Shown here: one piece after another, positions 9,525 through 17,971 of the stretch
How the letters are laid out: every line of letters begins with the position of its first letter
Numbering within the stretch: position 1 is the first letter of the stretch
The notes under the pieces: generated by a model
What the model was told of the DNA's origin: nothing
What the model saw: only the letters and a program-made list of their open reading frames with translations
Databases searched by the model: none
Program-made: the position numbers and the translations under genes
NCBI RefSeq assembly: GCF_029910655.1
Contig: NZ_CP123897.1
Location: forward strand, 2,221,547-2,285,546
Direction of reading: 5' to 3'
Source: Methylomonas sp. UP202
Lineage (GTDB): Bacteria; Pseudomonadota; Gammaproteobacteria; Methylococcales; Methylomonadaceae
Length of the DNA stretch: 64,000 bases

Positions 9525-9583
9525 CGCTTTTTCACCGCCGTGCTCTATAGTTGGTTTCCAAGTTTTATTCTCAGGGGACAATC

Positions 9584-10603
9584 ATGGGACTTTTCGACGG
9601 TTTGCAACGCCAACTGCGCTCGGTCATCGAATGGCAACAGCCGGCGCCGAACGCCTTGTTCGAACAATGGACCGACAACGGCGACGAAATCAAAAACGCT
9701 TCGACCTTGATCGTCGGCCCTGGCCAGGGTTGCATCTTCGTCTATCGCGGCAAGGTGCAGGCGGTGTTCGACACCGAAGGCTCCTACAACCTGCAGACCG
9801 ACAACATCCCGTTTTGGACCACGATTGCCAGCTTCATGCAGTTTTTCGAAAGCCAGTACAAGGTCGGCATTTATTTCTACCGCAAGACCGTGATTTTAGA
9901 TCAGAAGTGGGGTACCACTTCGATGATCAAATATCTGGACCCAACCTATAAATTTCCGGCCGGTCTGCGCGCCTACGGCAATTATAGTTACCGTCTCGCC
10001 GACCCCGCCGGGTTTTTCGTCAACGTGGTCGGCGAGCAAAAGGCCTTTACCACCGAGCAATTGCGTACCGTGATCGTCGCGCGGCTCGGCCAGCCGCTGG
10101 CCGATTTTCTGGCCACCAGCCGCTTCGGTTATCTGGATATCGATACCAATCGCGAAGAAATCGCCGCCGGCGTGCTGCAAAAGTTGCTGCCGATGTTTGC
10201 GGAACTGGGCTTCGCGATCACCGACTTCAGAATCGAAGGTACCGACTTCGACGAAGACACCCTGAAACGCATCAACCGCATCGCCGACATGACCGCCGAA
10301 GCCCAGGCCGCCAAGGAAGTCGGTCTGGACTACGCCCGCATTCAGCAATTGGAGGCGATGCGCGAAGCCGCCCGCAACGAAGGCGGCGGTGCAGGGATGG
10401 GCATGGGCTTGGGCGCCGGCATCAGTTTCGGTCAGAACATCGCGCAAGCGATGAACAATCCCGCGGCCGCCGCCGCCGCGCCCGCACCGGCCGCCGCCGA
10501 TCCGATGGAAAAACTCGCGCAACTGAAAAAAATGTTCGAAGCCGAGTTAATCACCGCCGAAGAATACGCGGAAAAGAAGAAAAGCATTTTGGACGGGATG
10601 TAA
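9584..10603 (+). CDS. SPFH/Band-7 (YdjI-type) protein with C-terminal SHOCT domain
   Basis: The 339-residue protein begins MGLFDGLQRQLRSVIEWQ after an AGGGGAC ribosome-binding site. Residues about 25-250 form an SPFH-like domain (CIFVYRGKVQAVFDTEGSYNLQTDNIP, then the EQLRTVIVARL and VLQKLLPMFAELGFAI segments). A Gly/Met/Ala-rich linker (about 275-300) leads to a SHOCT motif at the end (MEKLAQLKKMFEAELITAEEYAEKK pattern). There is no membrane helix, so it may coat a membrane or form a large ring. It is divergently transcribed from the TPM/Tim44-like pair with only 59 bases between starts, which suggests shared control. Confidence 0.8.
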   Translation: MGLFDGLQRQLRSVIEWQQPAPNALFEQWTDNGDEIKNASTLIVGPGQGCIFVYRGKVQAVFDTEGSYNLQTDNIPFWTTIASFMQFFESQYKVGIYFYRKTVILDQKWGTTSMIKYLDPTYKFPAGLRAYGNYSYRLADPAGFFVNVVGEQKAFTTEQLRTVIVARLGQPLADFLATSRFGYLDIDTNREEIAAGVLQKLLPMFAELGFAITDFRIEGTDFDEDTLKRINRIADMTAEAQAAKEVGLDYARIQQLEAMREAARNEGGGAGMGMGLGAGISFGQNIAQAMNNPAAAAAAPAPAAADPMEKLAQLKKMFEAELITAEEYAEKKKSILDGM

Positions 10604-10747
10604 CGGCGCGCGGCGCCGTTGCCGGTCGTTAAAGCTCGACCGGATGGTGGTGGGTCGAGCAGTCCAACCCGAACCGAGCGCGATGCTGAACGCATTGCAC
10701 GCAAAAGGCCATAAATCGCGTTAACACGGCCGCTCGAGTACCGGCGT

Positions 10748-11623
10748 TTAGGCCAATGGCAGGTAGATATCCGTGATCTGTTCGTGCTCCGGCGTTTCCG
10801 GCACGCGCTTGATATAGTGGAAAAACAGCGGGAAGTCCCGCAATTCCTCGCCGCTGCCGGGCAGCCAGTCGCGGAACAGGTAATATACGCTATCGCTGAT
10901 GCGGTCGGTCGAACCGGTATGGCGCACCACGGCATAGCGGCCCGCCGCGATGCGTTTATTGACCACGCCTTGCGGGTTTTCCGGCACGGCTTGCTCGACC
11001 TCGCCGCAGACATCGAAGCGAAACTCGTCCGGTGGAGTGACGGCGGGGTCGTCGTAGGCTATACCGAAGGTCCGGCTCGTGGCAATCGGCGACAGGCCGC
11101 TCTGCTTGCGCCAATCGATGAAGGTTCGAACCGTGTCCATCACTAGGCTGGGCGCGGCGCGGTGCTCCAGCACGGCAATCAGAGTTTCGGAAAATTCGAC
11201 GATGTTGACTTGCATAAAGTGACTCCTGATACGTTGGGGTAAGCGCATGCGCTGGTTCCACGGCTGCCATGCGGGTTGGGTTCTGAATTGAGTCGGCGTT
11301 TGTCCGAAGCATTTTTTGAAGGCGCGAGAGAACGATTCCGCGTTACCGAATCCGGTTTCCAACGCAATATCGGTAATCGGCCGCCGTTCCTGAAACACCA
11401 GTTGATACGAGGCCTTGCGCAAGCGCAATAGCTGCACGTAGCGGGTCGTGCTCAGCCCGGTATAAGCGGAAAACTGCCGTTGAAAATGGAAGCGGGAAAA
11501 ATGTGCCTGCCGGCTCAATTCGTCAACCGACAGCGGCTCGAACAAGTGCCGGTCGATGTACTCGAAAACCCGATCGAAGCGCGCCGCATAGGCCGCGTTC
11601 GCTACTGTGTCTGTCACGGTCAT
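10748..11623 (-). CDS. AraC-family regulator with GyrI-like effector domain
   Basis: The N-terminal part (about residues 10-110) is an AraC double helix-turn-helix: FDRVFEYIDRHLFEPLSVDELSRQAHFSRFHFQRQFSAYTG, then DIALETGFGNAESFSRAFKKCFGQTP. Residues about 130-290 are a GyrI-like (small-molecule binding, SHS2) domain. This is the Rob/BmrR-like layout used by regulators of efflux or stress genes. A strong AGGAGG lies so close to the ATG at 11623 that a GTG two codons later (11617) has the better spacing; the true start may be either. No obvious target gene is adjacent. Confidence 0.85.
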   Translation of the reverse strand: MTVTDTVANAAYAARFDRVFEYIDRHLFEPLSVDELSRQAHFSRFHFQRQFSAYTGLSTTRYVQLLRLRKASYQLVFQERRPITDIALETGFGNAESFSRAFKKCFGQTPTQFRTQPAWQPWNQRMRLPQRIRSHFMQVNIVEFSETLIAVLEHRAAPSLVMDTVRTFIDWRKQSGLSPIATSRTFGIAYDDPAVTPPDEFRFDVCGEVEQAVPENPQGVVNKRIAAGRYAVVRHTGSTDRISDSVYYLFRDWLPGSGEELRDFPLFFHYIKRVPETPEHEQITDIYLPLA

Positions 11624-11704
11624 ACCTCCTGATTCGGGGCTTACTGTAACAAGCGCCGAATCCCGCCGCCTGACCGAACGTGCGGAGTTGAGTGGATTTA
11701 AGCT

Positions 11705-11730
11705 GGCTCCCAAGCTCCGGCTTGGGAGCC
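11705..11730. repeat. Dispersed hairpin repeat, copy 1
   Basis: A perfect 10-bp inverted repeat, GGCTCCCAAG / CTTGGGAGCC, with a 6-base loop. A second copy with the same stem core is at 18291-18320. Both are intergenic. Confidence 0.7.
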
Positions 11731-11891
11731 CAAACCTGAGAAGTTCCAGTTGCCTAACTCAATCATCGGGAATCCCTGATTGTGCCGATGACTCGCTCTG
11801 CCTGGCCAATAGGGCCGGTTCCGGTCGGAACCCGATGGGTCAAGGGAGGGTAGGGGGTATTCGGCCGCCCGCCTGCGAACCGCTGCCTAAA

Positions 11892-11928
11892 TAAAAAAGC
11901 CCCGAACGCCGGGTGGCGCTCGGGGCTC
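11892..11928 (-). terminator. Intrinsic terminator of the small cytochrome c gene
   Basis: Read on the minus strand, an AGCCCCGAGC / GTTCGGGGCT GC-rich stem is followed by TTTTTTATTT. It lies about 40 bases past the cytochrome stop codon. Confidence 0.85.
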
Positions 11929-11969
11929 CTCTTAACGGTCCGTGGCCGGTTACTCGGCCAACTGGGCGC

Positions 11970-12227
11970 TTATTTCACGATTTCAGCGGCCGCCGCTTTC
12001 AATTTGGCGGTGTCGGCCTGCATCGGCTTCATCATATCGTTTTTCGAAGCTTTCGCTCCGGCGACCAACTCGTCGGCGGTTTTGAACTTGCCTTTCAAGG
12101 TTTCGAAGTTGGGCGCTACCGAACCGTTGTGGCAACCCTTGCAAGTATCGGCGTCGCCGGCTTGCGACAACGACGGCAGCCAGGCGAGAAACAGCGATGC
12201 GATAGTGGTGATTAGAGCTTTCTTCAT
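11970..12227 (-). CDS. Small periplasmic c-type cytochrome (class I-like)
   Basis: An 85-residue protein with a cleavable signal peptide (MKKALITTIASLFLAWLPSLSQA) and one haem attachment motif, CKGCH, at about residues 29-33. A distal axial-ligand methionine is plausible in the KNDMMKPM segment. It would be a mono-haem electron carrier of about 60 mature residues, among the smallest of the class. It is a single gene with its own terminator and no recognisable redox partner next to it. Confidence 0.85.
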   Translation of the reverse strand: MKKALITTIASLFLAWLPSLSQAGDADTCKGCHNGSVAPNFETLKGKFKTADELVAGAKASKNDMMKPMQADTAKLKAAAAEIVK

Positions 12228-12516
12228 AACTCGGACTCCTCGGTTTTATAGTAATTATTGAGCTGAGAATCGGCGTTCGTTCCGATCGAATTTTCTCGAC
12301 GGACGGACACCGAGCGCAGTCGGATTTTTTCCGATTGCGAAAAAATTTCTATCACACGACCCACGGCAATGCAAATCGTGGCGGCATAAAAGCGCGAGCG
12401 GACCGGGGCCAGACCGGCGCGGCGCTTCGTTAAACGATGCGGGTTCCAGCCTTGGACCAAGCGTCGAGTTTGGATTTCCAGGGCAAAGACGGTTAAAGAT
12501 CTGAACCACGAGGGTA

Positions 12517-12637
12517 TTAAACCATCGGCCCGACCAGCCAGCCGACGAACTCGGCCCTTCAATGCCGTTCGCCGCCGGTTTGGGCTTAGACGAGCCGAGA
12601 CCGAACGAAATGCCGGCGATACAAGGGGCCGGGTTAA
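12517..12637. repeat. Decayed TTAA...GGGCCGGGTTAA palindromic element
   Basis: Bounded by TTAAACCATCGGCCC and GGGGCCGGGTTAA, with an internal CCGTTCG...CGAACG pair. It is an eroded relative of the elements at 21339-21451, 49340-49444 and 55417-55528. Confidence 0.55.
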
Positions 12638-12798
12638 CCACTCGATCCTTTTCTACCGGCGCGTCCTTAGATGGAGTCGCCAATCCGAGCGCCGCCAATC
12701 CTGTCCTGAACGCCGCTGAAATGCTCGGCTTGAACGGGCGTCCGCCGGAGCGCGCCGCGCGGAGGCCAATGCCGTCGGCAAATCCGGCCCGAACACCG

Positions 12799-12920
12799 GC
12801 GATACTCGACGCCGAGTCTTTTTTGCTCGGCCGCGACCCGGCGATATGCGGCGTCGAGTCTTTTTTGCTGGGCCGAACCCCAGCTATACGCGATGCTGAG
12901 GCTTTCGTCGGAATCCGGTG
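12799..12920. repeat. Three degenerate 41-bp tandem repeats
   Basis: Units begin near 12799, 12840 and 12881. The first two share GGCGATA and GAGTCTTTTTTGCT at the same spacing; the third is weaker. There are no unique spacers, so this is not a CRISPR array. Confidence 0.6.
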
Positions 12921-12970
12921 TGGGTTTCATTCAACACTCAATAAGCATCGTCATTCCGGCAGGGAAGGGC

Positions 12971-13021
12971 GGACCCGTTAGAGCTAGGAGCGAATCCGGA
13001 CGCCATGGACGGATTTAAGCC
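12971..13021 (+). repeat. 51-bp dispersed repeat, copy 1
   Basis: Begins GGACCCGTTAGAGC and ends GGACGGATTTAAGCC. The reverse complement, with about two mismatches, occurs at 41553-41603, 28 kb away. Confidence 0.75.
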
Positions 13022-13032
13022 ACACCGCCATG

Positions 13033-13631
13033 TCACTGGATGCCCAATTCCCGGCGGGCATGGCGGTCTTGAAACAAATCCGGGACGATGGCGCCGGATC
13101 GCGCTTTCGCTAAACCGATGTAGGCCGCCTTTCGAACCAGGTCCGAAAGCGCCAGCTTCCCAAATTCTCGCCAGTCTTTGATCGCGTCGACCAATCCCTC
13201 CGCGCCCGCATAATGCCGCGAACCGGAATAACGCCAATGCTCCGGCAAATCCACATAGCCGCGTTTGACCGGGTCAAGATGGATGTAAACCGGCTTCCGC
13301 CGCCTCGCCGCCTCGGATGATTCGATCCGTTGCGGATGACTACCTTCCTTCCAAACCCGGTACTGGCTCTCGATCTTACGCGGCCGCTTCAACAACGCTA
13401 ACAATTCCAGCACCCGCGCCGAACCACTTCGTTGCAAATGATCGATGATTTGCTTGGCTGTATAAGCCTTAAACCGCTGCATGTCCCGGCTCAAATCCGG
13501 CGAAGCGGCGATCAGGTGCAGGTGATTTTCCAAGCTCACCTAGCCGTAAAGTTGAAACCCGCTGCCGCGCCGTAAAAACCGTCGGGAATCCAGTGCGATA
13601 TTCAAGCTTTTCCGAGGGCGAATAGGTTTGC
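13033..13631 (-). pseudogene. Broken Y1 (IS200/REP-associated type) transposase
   Basis: The intact 3' part encodes about 168 residues with the HUH motif NHLHLIAAS and a following helix with the likely catalytic tyrosine (QRFKAYTAKQII), then a C-terminal LDPVKRGYVDLPEHWRYSG segment typical of REP-associated tyrosine transposases. Reading upstream in the same frame gives family-like GSGFQLYG, then a TAG stop at 13540-13542, then VSLENHLHL. The N-terminus is cut off by the next gene's 3' end at 13632. With an in-frame stop and a missing N-terminal part it is almost certainly inactive. Confidence 0.8.
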
Positions 13632-16169
13632 TTAATCTTCCCCGAGACCGAAAGTCTGAACCAAAATTTGCCGTTCTTCTTGGTTCAGGTCCAGCAAAAC
13701 GCTACGGTCCTGAGCGCCGGCTTTCAGAAAGTCGATACCGGTGCGCAACAGGCGTAGCGGCAATTTCATAGCTTCGCTGTTTGTGCCGGCGGCTTCCCAA
13801 GCCGAACACCATTGCTCCAGATTGTCGGGACTAGGTGTTTCGTCGGGATCGCGGTGGAGACTACCCAAATGGCGTATTAGGGCTTCGCCGAGGTAATTCG
13901 AGGCATGGTGTTGTTCGAAAACTTGCATCAGTTCGGCGATGCGTTGTTTGCGAATTGTTGGAGAAAGATTACTGACAAATATTATAGAAATGATAATTTC
14001 TAGAAGCTTCTCTTTTGGCTTGTGTATGTCGTTTATAAATTCTAAACCATTACTTAAATTAATTACACCTTCTTCCCATTGTCCTTTTGAAAACAAAATT
14101 ATCGATAATCCAATATAGGAGTTTGCAATTAACGCAATCGGTATTTCTTTCGTAACGGTAGCTGCTCTGAAATCTTGTTCAGCATGCTCTAGATCATGAA
14201 GATTTAAATAAGCTAACCCCCTCAGGTGTGATACGTAACCAATATAATTGAAAGAAATTTTAGGTAGCGACATGATGGCGCTGTAGCTAGAAATAGCATC
14301 TTGATGCTTACCTAGAATATCATCTGTTAATGCAATATATATATACGCCTTAGCAAAAGTTTCAGATGATATATCTTTCATTGCTATAACAGCCTTCAAA
14401 TCAGATAATGCATCTTCTATCTTTCCGCTAATTACTAATAATGGAGCACGTTCAATCAGTACATTTGCGACCATTTCCGGCGGTGCTTTTTCTAAAGCAA
14501 TAACCTTGTTAAAGTCATCAAGCGCCATTTCAATATGGCCGATTTTCGCATAGGATTTCCCCCGTAAACTTAGAGCGGAAGAGAGTACGCTATATGGCAC
14601 TTCGGTATATTCAACAACAGAATTTACAGAACGAATAACTGAATTGTAATCTCCCAGTTTAAAATACACTCTTGCAGCCCAAAGATTGCTGTTTATTTTT
14701 ATCAATTCAGGATAATTGCTATTCTTGTCTCCAATTTCTGCAAGATATTGAAGTCCCAGTTCATGATTTCCCTTGGCCAATTCCCCACAAGCAACTGCCA
14801 GCTCTTCCGATACCTCCGCAGTGTCCTCGATTAAAGCCATCCATTCTTCGCGCTGCTCGTCGTTTAATTCATTCCGAAAATCCTCCACCAACAACTGCGC
14901 TCGCAAATTCCCCAAAACTGAATTTCTATCGATCGCCGCCTGCAGATAACCGCGCGCCAAACTGCCTTCGCCGCAGGCCGACAGGTGATCGTCGAGTTGC
15001 ACGCCGTCGTACCAAATCCGCAAAAAATCCACCAATAGCCGCAGCGGGCCGGGCGATTGGTTTTCCTTGATTTCCACGCAAATCCGCATCAAGGGTTCGG
15101 CGATTTCGTATAGCGACTCGCGGCCGCGCTGGGCCGATTGCACGTAGCCTTTGGCGCGCAAATCCTTGAGTTGGCTGGAGATGGTTTGTTGGCTGGCGAA
15201 CAGGTGGCGGGCCATGTCCTTGACCGGCGTCGGCCGTTCCCGGCCGCACAAAAATTCGACGATTTTACGTTGTTGTGGCGGTAGCCAGCGGATGCGTTCC
15301 TGATAATAGGGCGTCATTTCGTCGACCATTTTGGCGAAGGGTTCGACCAAAGCATCGATGTTGTCGCCGGTAATGAATTGCGACAACACCAGATAAACCC
15401 GGTGGTTGCCGCCGGACAAATGGTGCAGGGCCCGTACCCGCGAACGGCCGGTGGGGCTGCGCAAAAAGGCGGCGGCTTTATCCTGACGGTTGAGCGCGGC
15501 GATTTTGCCGAGCAATTCGGCGGCTTCTTCCACCGACAACATCGCCAGCATTTCGGTCTGAAAAAAACCGAAGAAGGTGCTGTTACGCTTGGACACATCG
15601 TCTACCAAACGTTGCGCGGTGGCGACGATGGTCATCACCGGATGTTCCTGAATGAAAGCGCGTAAGCGTTGTTGGCCGGCTTTGCCCAGGCCTTCGAACA
15701 AGGCGTCCAGGTTTTCCAATGCAACTAGCAAGGTTTTACCGGCCAGCTTTTCCAGCAATAACGTAGCTAGCAGCCGTTCGGCGGCCTCGGCCTCCAAGTC
15801 GTAAATGGGTTCCAAATCGTTTGCCCGGTAGTCGCCGGGGTAGCGCTTAGACAGCGCCAAATAAATGCGGCGCAACAGTTCGAGCAGCGTGGTGCTGGTT
15901 TCGTCCTCGTTCAGCCAGGCGATCCGTAGCGACTCTTGCAAGTTGTCGTCCAGGCCGACGCGGTGAACCAGCAAAGTCAAAAAATGGCTTTTTCCGGTGC
16001 CGCGCGGGCCGACGAACAGCAAATGATGTTTATGGCCGCTGCCGGCGCTTTCCCTAACCCGTTCCACGGCGTCGGCCAGCAGCGCATGGCGTTGGACGAA
16101 GATGGCTTCCAAATCATCCGGCGCGGTCCGGCTCGGTGTGAATACCGATAAAAAGGCTGATTCGCTCAT
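13632..16169 (-). CDS. Large P-loop ATPase with winged helix and TPR-like repeats
   Basis: An 845-residue, soluble, STAND/AAA-like protein. Walker A is GPRGTGKSH (residues 54-62, Lys60). A Walker B-like strand is LLVALENLD (147-155). Residues about 300-365 look like a winged helix (RKIVEFLCGRERPTPVKDMA, ASQQTISSQLKDLRAKGYV). Residues about 450-740 are helical repeats of TPR type (RGKSYAKIGHIEMALDDFNKVIAL and relatives). The repeat half is clearly more AT-rich than the ATPase half, as if it had a different origin. It follows a second ATPase gene by 9 bases, so the two form an operon. I do not recognise a characterised family; a role as sensor or regulator, possibly in defence, is inference. 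Confidence 0.75.
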   Translation of the reverse strand: MSESAFLSVFTPSRTAPDDLEAIFVQRHALLADAVERVRESAGSGHKHHLLFVGPRGTGKSHFLTLLVHRVGLDDNLQESLRIAWLNEDETSTTLLELLRRIYLALSKRYPGDYRANDLEPIYDLEAEAAERLLATLLLEKLAGKTLLVALENLDALFEGLGKAGQQRLRAFIQEHPVMTIVATAQRLVDDVSKRNSTFFGFFQTEMLAMLSVEEAAELLGKIAALNRQDKAAAFLRSPTGRSRVRALHHLSGGNHRVYLVLSQFITGDNIDALVEPFAKMVDEMTPYYQERIRWLPPQQRKIVEFLCGRERPTPVKDMARHLFASQQTISSQLKDLRAKGYVQSAQRGRESLYEIAEPLMRICVEIKENQSPGPLRLLVDFLRIWYDGVQLDDHLSACGEGSLARGYLQAAIDRNSVLGNLRAQLLVEDFRNELNDEQREEWMALIEDTAEVSEELAVACGELAKGNHELGLQYLAEIGDKNSNYPELIKINSNLWAARVYFKLGDYNSVIRSVNSVVEYTEVPYSVLSSALSLRGKSYAKIGHIEMALDDFNKVIALEKAPPEMVANVLIERAPLLVISGKIEDALSDLKAVIAMKDISSETFAKAYIYIALTDDILGKHQDAISSYSAIMSLPKISFNYIGYVSHLRGLAYLNLHDLEHAEQDFRAATVTKEIPIALIANSYIGLSIILFSKGQWEEGVINLSNGLEFINDIHKPKEKLLEIIISIIFVSNLSPTIRKQRIAELMQVFEQHHASNYLGEALIRHLGSLHRDPDETPSPDNLEQWCSAWEAAGTNSEAMKLPLRLLRTGIDFLKAGAQDRSVLLDLNQEERQILVQTFGLGED

Positions 16170-16178
16170 CTTGACCTC

Positions 16179-17363
16179 CTAAAGTCCGCGCGACAGGCGC
16201 CACCAGCGTTTCAGCAACGGGAAACGAAACTGATAGTGGCCTTGTTCGTCTTTGGCGAGGTAGTGGTCTTGTTCGACGGCTCTCAACAACTTCAGCAATC
16301 CCTCCCTGTCCACGGCCAAGCCTTGGCTCTTCAGCTCATGGAGTATGGTATTGACCGCCGTTGTGTCGTCGCGCACCGCGATGCTATCCAACAGCGCTAA
16401 AACGGCTGCTTCGGAACCGGCCCCGTAATAAGTCGAGATTCGGTCGCGGTAATGCGTCAGCTCCCAGGGATCGTTGCTATCCAACATTTGTTTGCTGACT
16501 AGCTTGTCGATTACCTCGGCGGTCGCTTCTTGTCCGGATAATTTCACCGCCTTGACGATGTGGTGGATGTAAAACGGAAACCCGTCGGCTTGTTCGGCGA
16601 CGGTTTGGGCGGACATGGCCGCATCGGACGTGGCGATGTTTTCGCCCGCGATCAATTTTGCCGCCAATTCCTGCGCGAAATTAGGGTCCAAAACGGGCAA
16701 TTCGAAGGCGTATAAGTCGTTCAGCGGCGAATTGGCGTAGCCTTGTTGTTTCAGGCTGTCGATGACGTGGTGAAAGCCGATCGATCCGGTCAAAATCATG
16801 CGCAAGCCCTGGCCGCCTAATTCCTGGCGTAGCGCTCTTAAGGTATCCAATACTTCAATCGCGGCGGCCTGGCCTTCTCGAGCGGCGATGCTTTGCAGCA
16901 TCAGCGGCACTTCGTCCCAAAGCAACAAGGGCTGTTCGTTTTGTTGGTGTTGGGATTCGACCAAATCTTCGATCGATTTGCTCAGCAACGTCTTCCAAGG
17001 CGTTTGGTCGTTAAAGGTAGGTAACTTGAGCACGCCTTTGATTTCCGTACCGCCGATGGCTTTCCAAAAATCCTTCGCTCGTCGCGCGCTCTGCTTCCGC
17101 GCCGATAGGTAAGCATCGACTTCGCGGTAAACGGCTTGGGCGAAATCCATAGCGCTATGGCATTGCTCCAAATCCTGGAAAATCGGTACCCAACCGGCTT
17201 TAGGCGACGCGCAAAGTTTTTTGATGACGGTGGTTTTACCGATGCGGCGTTCGGCGTTGATGCGTATCGATTGCTGCTCCAAGGTTTCCCAAAGCTGTTC
17301 GATGACGCGATCGCGGCCTATGATTTCGTTTAAATCGATCTGACCGCCGGGATTGGCTTTCAT
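16179..17363 (-). CDS. AAA/STAND-like ATPase, first gene of the two-ATPase operon
   Basis: The 394-residue protein has an N-terminal NTPase of the type found in archaeal ATPases and STAND proteins: AERRIGKTT (37-45) as Walker A, with Ala where the first Gly is usual, then a Walker B-like LLLWDE (146-151) and a sensor strand RMILTGSIGFHH (about 187-198). The C-terminal third is helical with a likely winged helix (HELKSQGLAVDREGLLKLLR). There is no signal peptide or membrane segment. It is followed 9 bases later by the 845-residue ATPase and preceded by a 34-bp palindrome 27 bases from its start. Function unknown. Confidence 0.75.
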   Translation of the reverse strand: MKANPGGQIDLNEIIGRDRVIEQLWETLEQQSIRINAERRIGKTTVIKKLCASPKAGWVPIFQDLEQCHSAMDFAQAVYREVDAYLSARKQSARRAKDFWKAIGGTEIKGVLKLPTFNDQTPWKTLLSKSIEDLVESQHQQNEQPLLLWDEVPLMLQSIAAREGQAAAIEVLDTLRALRQELGGQGLRMILTGSIGFHHVIDSLKQQGYANSPLNDLYAFELPVLDPNFAQELAAKLIAGENIATSDAAMSAQTVAEQADGFPFYIHHIVKAVKLSGQEATAEVIDKLVSKQMLDSNDPWELTHYRDRISTYYGAGSEAAVLALLDSIAVRDDTTAVNTILHELKSQGLAVDREGLLKLLRAVEQDHYLAKDEQGHYQFRFPLLKRWWRLSRGL

Positions 17364-17390
17364 AAGCGCCTCGTTGATAGATGTATTTGA

Positions 17391-17424
17391 TACGTTAAAA
17401 TTAACGTGCGTTAATTTTAACGTA
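17391..17424. promoter_or_regulatory. 34-bp palindrome upstream of the two-ATPase operon
   Basis: Arms TACGTTAAAATTAACG and CGTTAATTTTAACGTA are perfect reverse complements around a TG centre. An outer pair, ATGTATTT (17381-17388) and AAATACAT (17442-17449), flanks it. Its place just upstream of the first ATPase start fits an operator. Which protein binds is unknown. Confidence 0.7.
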
Positions 17425-17581
17425 TTTTTAGCGCTATAGCTAAATACATAGACTGGGCTAAATAACGAGAACCCTATCCATCCAAACTTCCAAGCGGAAA
17501 TTGGAGAAATCCGTTCGTTTGCGATATCAATACAGGGAGAACTTGGGATGACTCCACTCTAACCTTAGCAGTCCAGAGGGA

Positions 17582-17971
17582 TCACCCCGAACCTATCTGA
17601 ATAATCTGATTCAACCGCTCGCAAACCTGAGCGAACAAATTGCCAGGCAAGACCTTGAGCGGATGGGGTTTGGCTTTGCGCAAGCGCCAGTTGAAGGATT
17701 TGGGTTGGTGGCAGAGCACATAACTGGTTTGTTCGGCTTTGCGGCCGCCGGCTTTACCGACGGCGACCGCAAACGGATTGTCGGCGTTATAGGCGGCGGT
17801 TGTCATGGGCAGGCCGATCACCAGCGAGGTTTTTTCGTTGAAGATGCGTGGCGAAAGCACTAAAAACGGATGGATGTCGCGCATTTCCTGGCCGACTTGC
17901 GGATTGCAATCGATCCAGATGATGTCTTGCCTTTCCGGTACCCAGGCCGCTGTTTGCTGTCGGCTTACCAA
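17582..17971 (-). CDS. mazF: MazF-like endoribonuclease toxin
   Basis: A PemK/MazF-type mRNA interferase of 129 residues: WVPERQDIIWIDCNPQVGQEMRDIHPFLVLSP carries the family's N-terminal strands, and LVIGLPMTTA with the later VLCHQPKSFNWR segment matches the core barrel. The TTG start at 17971 overlaps the end of the antitoxin gene by 7 bases, so translation is probably coupled. The toxin cleaves RNA when the labile antitoxin is lost. The pair lies directly upstream of the two-ATPase operon on the same strand but is separated from it by about 220 bases with the palindrome. Confidence 0.87.
   Translation of the reverse strand: MVSRQQTAAWVPERQDIIWIDCNPQVGQEMRDIHPFLVLSPRIFNEKTSLVIGLPMTTAAYNADNPFAVAVGKAGGRKAEQTSYVLCHQPKSFNWRLRKAKPHPLKVLPGNLFAQVCERLNQIIQIGSG

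Larger units (their letters stand above)
12228..13032. other. Repeat-rich, gene-free accessory stretch
   Basis: About 800 bases without a convincing gene. It holds a decayed copy of the TTAA-bounded palindrome, three degenerate 41-bp tandem units and one copy of a 51-bp dispersed repeat (each listed separately). Open frames across it on both strands show no conserved protein features. Confidence 0.6.

Noticed and set aside
12799-12920. CRISPR array
   Set aside because: The units are contiguous, only three, degenerate and without spacers; no cas genes are in the window.
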